Below, piece after piece: positions 58,597 to 64,000 of a stretch of DNA of 64,000 bases (positions are counted from its first letter, which is position 1; each line of letters opens with the position of its first letter). A model generated the notes under the pieces. It did not search any database, was not told the origin of the DNA, and saw nothing but the letters and a program-made list of their open reading frames with translations. The position numbers and the translations under genes were made by a program. Source of the stretch: JACCXG01 sp963785755. Its GTDB lineage: Bacteria > Acidobacteriota > Vicinamibacteria > Vicinamibacterales > 2-12-FULL-66-21. The stretch spans positions 1 through 64,000 of the forward strand of contig CAWAXG010000040.1 of NCBI GenBank assembly GCA_963785755.1, given 5' to 3'.

Positions 58597-61110
58597 ATGG
58601 CCCAGTTGTTCATCACGATCACGTTCCCCGCCGGCGTCCCCACGGTTGACCGGACGTTTCAATTGCGGGGGAACATCTCGTTCACTACTCCAGCGAACTG
58701 GACGCTCACGGGCAAAAGCATGAACGTGCGGTTCGGACCGGGAGGCCAGCTGGTCGCGGGAACGTTTCCGAGCGGCAACAACTGGAGTTGCACCGGCACC
58801 GTCAGTCCGTCCGCGCAGTGGGGATCGTTCGTGCAGTTGACCGTGAATGCGCAGGCCGTGTTCAGGTTCTTCCGGACGCTGGGCGAGCCCGAGATCGAGG
58901 TCCTGACGGTCTCGACCACGTTCATGGTGCGCCTGCTGCCGCCGGTCACGCCGACCATTGGTCTCGATTCGTTCACGTCGCCGATCGTGGCCACCGAAGT
59001 GCCGCTGCCGTTCGTGTTCATGGGATCGGCCACCAGTCCGCAGGCGCCGATTCAGGTCGTGCAGTACAAGGTGGAGGGCGGTGAGTTCGCCAACGCCGTC
59101 AACCTGAGCGGCAACTGGTCGCGGTTCAGGATTACGCTGCCGCTGCCGCCCACGGCCGGAAGTCCCGACCACGTTCTCACCATCCGCGCGATCGACACGT
59201 TCGGGACCACCGGTGAAATCTCGAAGCCTTTCGCCGTTCACCCCGAACCTCCGATCGTCGTGCCGCCGGGCAGTGACACGACGTTCACGGGCGCGCCCAC
59301 CACGTCGTCGATCACGAGCTGGACGCGGCTCGAGCCGCAGTGCACGGGCGCGGACATCGGGATCAGCTCGAGTGCACGCATCTTCGATCCGCTGTGGATG
59401 CTGACGCGCCAATGGCAGATGGGGGAGTTTCAGGCGGAGGACGCGGGAACGCCGATCCAGGCGCGCGTCCGCGCAACGACCGCGACGCTGTGCCGGCGCT
59501 TCTCCGGAGAACTGCCCAAGTCGGCGGCACCGGCACCGGCTCCGGTCGCCGCGCAGGCCTACGATCCGCTGCGCACTCCGCTGGAGGTGCTCGTCGAGCG
59601 GCGCCCGATGCGCGCCGCCGACGCGAACGACGCTCGCATGCTGACGTTCGCCGTCGACTCCGGGCTCCACTTCCTGCGGATGCTGGAGTCGCAGGCTCTG
59701 TCGAAGAGTTACCGGTCGGTCTTCATCACGAAGCTCGCCCTTCAGCCGCTGGCACCTGCAAGCTCGGCGCTCATCGACGACGCCTCGTCTCGATACGTGC
59801 AGTCCATGGTCGGTCGAGCGCCCGACGGGCGGCTGCTTGCCGCTCTTGTGCGCACGATCGGGGGCGCCCAACTGGCGCTCGATCCGGCTCTGAACATCGC
59901 CGTCGCCGATCGGCTGGAGGTTCAAGCGGCGGCGACCGACTGGCTCGCCTGGTACGATTCGATGTACAGCGAGCCCGGCGATCCTGCGGACGATGCGTGG
60001 AATCCGCCGCGGCTGGAGTATGCGCTGTCGGTCGGCGCGAAGCTGTCGGGGAATGCCGCCGACCAGATGACGTTCTCGGCGTCGGAGATCGACGGCCCGA
60101 TCGACTGGAGCTCCTTCGACGTCAACACCCAGGCGTTGCTCACGACTGCCGCCGATCAAGGGTTCGCATCAATCGTCGAGGCCACGATCCCCGCGCCGAT
60201 CAGCTTCCCGGGCGCACCGGCGCCGCGCTTCTGGGAGATGGAGGACGCGCGCCTGGCCTTCGGCCTGCTGCCCGTCGGTCCAACCGATCTCGCGCAGATG
60301 CTGATGATCGAGTACGTCAGCAGCTACGGGAACGATTGGTTCGTCGTCCCGCTGACGCTGCCGGTCGGATCGGTCACACGTGTCGAGTCGCTGGTCGTGA
60401 CGGATACGTTCGGCGTCCGCAGCCTGATTCGTCCGCTCGGCGATCCGGCGATTCCGCCGGCGCATTTCTCGCTGTGGCAGCCGGCGCTCAGGAACCCGTC
60501 AGCGTTCAGCGGTGCAAGGCTCGTCACCAACCGCTTCTTCCTGCCGCCGACGCTCAGCCGCACGATCGACAGCGATCCCCTCGAGGATGTCCTGTTCATG
60601 CGCGACGAGATGGCCAATCTGGCCTGGGCGATCGAACGGACGGTCGAGAGCCCGATCGAACAGCCGGCGCAGCGCTACGAAGCCCCAGACGCGGCGCCCG
60701 TGGATACGCCCACCGATCCGGCGGTCGCGGGCCTGCCGCGCTATCTGCTGTCGACGCAGGTACCACGGAACTGGATTCCGCTGCTGCCGGTGCAGGTGCC
60801 GAATCCGCTGTTCCCGAACACTCCAGGGCAGATCCTCTCGAGGCTGAAGCGTGGCGCCGTCCTGCAGCCGGACGGATCGCGCAAGGTTCACAGCGCAGCC
60901 GGGGACGTGCTGCTGTCCATCGGCAACCAGCTGTTCTACGACGAGGAGGTGCCGCGCGAGGGAGCGCGGATCACGCGCCAGCGCCGGATGGCGCGGTGGA
61001 CGGATGGCTCGACGTGGCTGTGGACGTCGTTCAGGAACCAGGGGGGCCAAGGCGAGGGGTCGAGCCAGTTGAGGTTCGATCAGGTGCTCGATCCACGCGA
61101 GTCGCGCTGA
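58597..61110 (+). CDS. Uncharacterised large protein E with Ig-like N-domain
   Basis: This is an intact 837-residue frame. Residues 1-120 are beta-rich (AQLFITITFPAGVPTVDRTF). Residues about 130-220 look like an Ig-like domain (VPLPFVFMGSATSPQAPIQV ... LTIRAIDTFGTTGEISKPF). The main body has the striking stretch SARIFDPLWMLTRQWQMGEF, then QAEDAGTPIQARVRA, later RFWEMEDARLAFGLLPVGP and NRFFLPPTLSRTI. It has no signal peptide or known catalytic motif. The DPLWxLxRQWQxGEF-xEDAG stretch is likely the family signature. It ends the operon. Confidence 0.75.
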   Translation: MAQLFITITFPAGVPTVDRTFQLRGNISFTTPANWTLTGKSMNVRFGPGGQLVAGTFPSGNNWSCTGTVSPSAQWGSFVQLTVNAQAVFRFFRTLGEPEIEVLTVSTTFMVRLLPPVTPTIGLDSFTSPIVATEVPLPFVFMGSATSPQAPIQVVQYKVEGGEFANAVNLSGNWSRFRITLPLPPTAGSPDHVLTIRAIDTFGTTGEISKPFAVHPEPPIVVPPGSDTTFTGAPTTSSITSWTRLEPQCTGADIGISSSARIFDPLWMLTRQWQMGEFQAEDAGTPIQARVRATTATLCRRFSGELPKSAAPAPAPVAAQAYDPLRTPLEVLVERRPMRAADANDARMLTFAVDSGLHFLRMLESQALSKSYRSVFITKLALQPLAPASSALIDDASSRYVQSMVGRAPDGRLLAALVRTIGGAQLALDPALNIAVADRLEVQAAATDWLAWYDSMYSEPGDPADDAWNPPRLEYALSVGAKLSGNAADQMTFSASEIDGPIDWSSFDVNTQALLTTAADQGFASIVEATIPAPISFPGAPAPRFWEMEDARLAFGLLPVGPTDLAQMLMIEYVSSYGNDWFVVPLTLPVGSVTRVESLVVTDTFGVRSLIRPLGDPAIPPAHFSLWQPALRNPSAFSGARLVTNRFFLPPTLSRTIDSDPLEDVLFMRDEMANLAWAIERTVESPIEQPAQRYEAPDAAPVDTPTDPAVAGLPRYLLSTQVPRNWIPLLPVQVPNPLFPNTPGQILSRLKRGAVLQPDGSRKVHSAAGDVLLSIGNQLFYDEEVPREGARITRQRRMARWTDGSTWLWTSFRNQGGQGEGSSQLRFDQVLDPRESR

Positions 61111-61183
61111 GCAAGTCGCAAGTACTGAGCGTCTCGACAGGTGGCAAGTACTAACCTTCCTTGGAGGAAGCGCCGCGGCCCCG

Positions 61184-62479
61184 TCACTTGATCATCCGGT
61201 CCGCGAAGTCGAGATACTGCGCCCAGTCGTTGGGAGTGATGGCGTGCGGGCCGGTGCGATAGTGATACGCGAGCGCGTCGCCCAGCACCGGCTGGTTGAC
61301 GGCCGGCCAGCCGGCGGCACCGAGCCCTTTCCTGCCGAAGAGCGCGTAGACCGGCCCGGCGTGCTCGAGGGCGAGGAACTCTCCGCGCGGGTCGGCCCAC
61401 CGGTCGTCCTCGGCACTGGCCACGTGCAGCGGGCGTGGCGCGATGAGCGCGAGCAGCTGATGCTGGTCCACTGGAAGCGCGGCCTCGCGGCCGTTGTAGG
61501 CGCGGAAGGCCTTCGCGAACCAGAAGGGGAAGCTGGTGTTGATGGCTTCGACCGTCTCGCCGTAGTCACGCATGCTGAGCGCGGCGCCGCCGCACCCGCT
61601 GTTGTTGGAGATCACCATCGCGAAACGCTCGTCCTGCGCTCCGGCCCAGAGCGCGGCCTTGCCGAGCCGCGAGTGGCCGTGCACCGCCACACGCGTCGCG
61701 TCGATCTCCGGATCCTCCCGGAGCACGTCGAGCGCCCGGCTCAGGCCCCACGCCCAGATGCCGATGGCTCCCCACTCGTCTGGCCGCCGCGCCTCGGTCG
61801 CCGGCGTGTTGAAGAGCGCGCCGACGTCCTTCGTGAGGCCCTCGCTGCGATCCTCGCTGAGATCGCCGTAATAGACGGTCGCGGTGGCATAGCCGCGGGC
61901 GACGACGGTCTCGACGTTCCAGAGTGACGCGTGCGCGCCGCGGGTGCCCTCGGTGGCGCGGTTGTTCACGATCTTCAGGCCGTCGTTCGCACGCATCCAC
62001 GCGGTCGACGGGGCGATGCCGGGATCCGCGCTGACGGAGCTGTTGCCGTAGTAATTCAGCCCGAGAAACGCCGGCCACGGCGCGTGCGCCCCGGGCGCTC
62101 CCGGCGGCTGGTAGATCAGCAGGTGCATCTTCGGCCCGTCCTTCTTCCCGGTGAACCAGACCGTGATTTCCTTGCGCACCGCCTTCCCGCCCAGTGCGCG
62201 GCGATCGGTGGACGCGACCGCCCAGTGCATGCCCGCCGGCCGGCCGCCCGGCGTGCGGCCGTAGACCTCGCGCGCGAAGATCTCCAGCAGTTCCGGACGC
62301 CGTTTCGCGCGCCACGCGGCCGCATCGCGCACGGGCGAGCCGTCCGCTGACACGAGCGGGTCCGGCAGCCTGTAGGGCCGGATCTTGTTCTCGTCGTAGT
62401 TGATTCCAGCCCGCGCCGGTGGTGCGGCGCCCTGCTGGAGCAGCCCTCCGACGGCGAACAGCAAGAGCAGCAGCCTCAT
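61184..62479 (-). CDS. CE15-like glucuronoyl esterase, secreted
   Basis: This alpha/beta hydrolase has about 431 residues from ATG 62479 (AAGGAGACTCG upstream) with a signal peptide MRLLLLLFAVGGLLQQGAAP. The nucleophile motif VAVHGHSRLGKAALWAGAQD matches the GCSRxG-type elbow of CE15 enzymes (here GHSRLG). SNNSGCGGAALS and YHYRTGPHAITPNDW carry the remaining active-site residues including His. Such enzymes cut ester links between lignin and glucuronoxylan. It converges with the large-protein operon, about 70 bases apart, with a short hairpin (CTTCC/GGAAG) between. Confidence 0.88.
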   Translation of the reverse strand: MRLLLLLFAVGGLLQQGAAPPARAGINYDENKIRPYRLPDPLVSADGSPVRDAAAWRAKRRPELLEIFAREVYGRTPGGRPAGMHWAVASTDRRALGGKAVRKEITVWFTGKKDGPKMHLLIYQPPGAPGAHAPWPAFLGLNYYGNSSVSADPGIAPSTAWMRANDGLKIVNNRATEGTRGAHASLWNVETVVARGYATATVYYGDLSEDRSEGLTKDVGALFNTPATEARRPDEWGAIGIWAWGLSRALDVLREDPEIDATRVAVHGHSRLGKAALWAGAQDERFAMVISNNSGCGGAALSMRDYGETVEAINTSFPFWFAKAFRAYNGREAALPVDQHQLLALIAPRPLHVASAEDDRWADPRGEFLALEHAGPVYALFGRKGLGAAGWPAVNQPVLGDALAYHYRTGPHAITPNDWAQYLDFADRMIK

Positions 62480-62889
62480 CGAGTCTCCTTCGTGCCCGGC
62501 ACGTCGAGCGGAACGTCGGGGGCGCGGGATGGGCACGGGGCACGTGGTACGTCCCGGTGCAGGAGGGGTCGGGTTGCCGGGCTGCGTCAAGCCACCGCTT
62601 CTCCCGCGGCTCCATGACGTATTCTCGCTCACCGGACGTCATCGCGATCCCGCAGCGCCTGGTGGAGGGGTGGCCTCGATGCCGCGGCAGCGACCCTATT
62701 TCCTCAGAGACAGCGTCACCACGTGCGTCGCATCGCCGTCGAGCAAATCGACGCGCAAGCCATGCGCGCAGCTCTGCCGCGTCGGACATTTCGCCAATAC
62801 CGGTCGCGGTTTCTTGCTTTGGACTTCGAGGGGGGTTATAACCCGGCTGCTGACCTGTAGAAGCGGTTTCCAACGAGCCGCGTCACCTC
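62480..62889. other. Intergenic stretch between divergent genes, nothing recognised
   Basis: This gap separates the esterase start and the dehydrogenase start, which point away from each other, so both promoters should lie here. No clear promoter, palindrome or coding frame was found. Open frames in the gap have arginine-rich, non-protein-like translations. Confidence 0.5.
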
Positions 62890-64000
62890 ATGACCAGACA
62901 CAGCCTCACTCGCTTCTTCGCCGTCCTCGTCGCGTGCGGGACGACGACCGTCGCCTGGCAGCAGGCGGCGGTGATCCCCTCCGGCGGCACCGTCAACGCT
63001 GACTGGCCCGTCTACCGCGGCGACCCGAAGGGCAATCAGGTACTCGGCATTGGCGCAGATCCACGCCGCCAACGTGCACAAGCTCGAGCGGGCCTGGGAA
63101 TACAAGACCGGCGATGCGAACCAGCGGTCGACGATGCATGCAAACCCGGTCGTGGTGAACGGCGTGATGTACGTGACGACGCCGAGCCTGAAGGCCGTGG
63201 CGCTGAACGCGGCAACGGGCAAGGAGATCTGGTCGTTCGATCCGGCGAAGTACAACAACGGCAACGTGGTCCGGCTCAGGAACCGCGGCGTCGTGTACTG
63301 GAAGGGCGCTGAGGGTGAGCGGATCTTCCACTTCGTACGGGATCGTGCCTACGCCGTGGACGCGAAATCCGGGGCGCTCATCTCCTCGTTCGGCGGAAAC
63401 GGCTTCATTGACTTGAGGCAGAACCTCGGCGTCGATCCGGAGTCGGCGGTGATCGAGATGACGTCGCCGGGCGCCGTGTTCAAGAACTTCCTCATCATCG
63501 CCTCCCGGGTCAATGAGAGCTACGACGCCTCCCCCGGCCACATCCGCGCGTACGACACGGTCACGGGCGCGCTCAAGTGGATCTTTCACACGATCCCGAA
63601 AGAGGGCCAGCCAGGCTACGACACATGGAAATGGGTCAAGGGAGAGAACTACGGCGGCGCCAACGCCTGGGGCGGCGTCACCATCGACGAGCAGCGCGGC
63701 TGGGTGTTCGCCGCCACCGGCTCGGCGACCGAGGACTTCTATGGCGGATTCCGCCGGGGGACAACCTGTTCGCCAACACGGTGCTCGCGCTGGACGCGGC
63801 GACCGGCGAGCGCAAGTGGCACTTCCAGACGGTCCGGCACGACGTGTGGGACTACGACAATCCTCCCGCCCCGATCCTCGTCACGATCGGGTCGGGGCCG
63901 TCGGCGAAGGACGCGGTCGTGCAGCTGACGAAGATGGGCTACACGTTCGTGCTCGATCGCGACACCGGCAAGCCACTGTTTCCTGTCCACGAACTGCCCG
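62890..64000 (+). CDS. PQQ-dependent dehydrogenase, partial and frameshifted
   Basis: It starts MTRHSLTRFFAVLVACGTTT, a signal peptide, then DWPVYRGDPKGNQ. After a frame change at 63039-63040 the text reads YSALAQIHAANVHKLERAWE, the typical start of the quinoprotein propeller. Blade motifs include LNAATGKEIWSF and YDTVTGALKWIFH. A second shift lies in the G run at about 63756-63760, after which GDNLFANTVLALDAATGERK continues to the window edge. Both shifts are one-base indels, the first removing or adding a G in GG, the second a G in a run of five. It would oxidise a sugar or alcohol in the periplasm. The C-terminus is outside the window. Confidence 0.85.

Noticed and set aside
45633..61110. 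Contractile injection system or phage tail operon
   Set aside because: No sheath, tube, baseplate, LysM or AAA+ ATPase gene is recognisable in the window; the resemblance is only in protein size and operon layout.

Overview
The window is GC-rich DNA, most likely from a member of the Acidobacteriota (Vicinamibacteria-like). That reading is inference. It rests on an ADOP-type duplicated permease (42745-45126), a carboxypeptidase-regulatory-domain TonB receptor (1792-5010), and an ECF sigma factor beside a Ser/Thr kinase with TPR repeats (18167-21567). No rRNA, tRNA, CRISPR array or complete transposase was seen.

Layout. 1-8.4 kb is a sugar locus: a minus-strand operon (TonB receptor, DapA/NanA-family lyase, sialidase-like protein running off the left edge) divergent from a fucose/arabinose-type isomerase and an L-ribulokinase-like kinase. 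8.4-13.5 kb is a tight cassette of amino-acid permease, glutamine-synthetase-family ligase, SDR and aldehyde dehydrogenase, which looks like a gamma-glutamylation route for amine catabolism. 13.6-21.6 kb holds an S9 peptidase, an orphan BRCT protein, a SufS-like class V aminotransferase, the TPR kinase and its ECF sigma factor. 21.6-32 kb is an accessory stretch full of dispersed inverted repeats. It has a sulfite-oxidase-like protein, a flavin reductase, a ZIP transporter, a frameshifted NDH-2-like enzyme, an orphan Tat leader, a DUF6130-like protein, a VOC protein, MsrA, an unknown protein, TetR plus glycosyltransferase, and a multicopper-oxidase remnant. 32.1-40.7 kb holds a small beta-barrel protein, an AspT/YidE-type transporter, and a redox operon: GltD-like Fe-S flavoprotein, pyruvate:ferredoxin oxidoreductase and a dihydroorotate-dehydrogenase-like protein. 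The last two are joined in one open frame through a REP-like hairpin. 41.0-45.1 kb holds a methyltransferase, a YciI/DGPF protein and the ADOP permease.

The most unusual part is 45.6-61.1 kb: five consecutive plus-strand genes with almost no spacing. They encode a two-HKD phospholipase D-like protein, a DUF6603-like beta-rich protein of about 1,170 residues, and three very large proteins (about 910, 1,505 and 837 residues) with no recognisable catalytic domain or secretion signal. They look like parts of one undescribed assembly. A truncated CHAT protease fragment lies just upstream. The window ends with a CE15-like glucuronoyl esterase and a partial PQQ-dependent dehydrogenase.

Single-base frameshifts occur in at least eight genes and are concentrated at 45.6-48.1 kb. 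Residue conservation stays good on both sides of each break, and at least two breaks sit at G runs, so many are probably sequence errors. The multicopper oxidase, CHAT and Tat-leader fragments are different: they have lost most of their length and are genuine relics.
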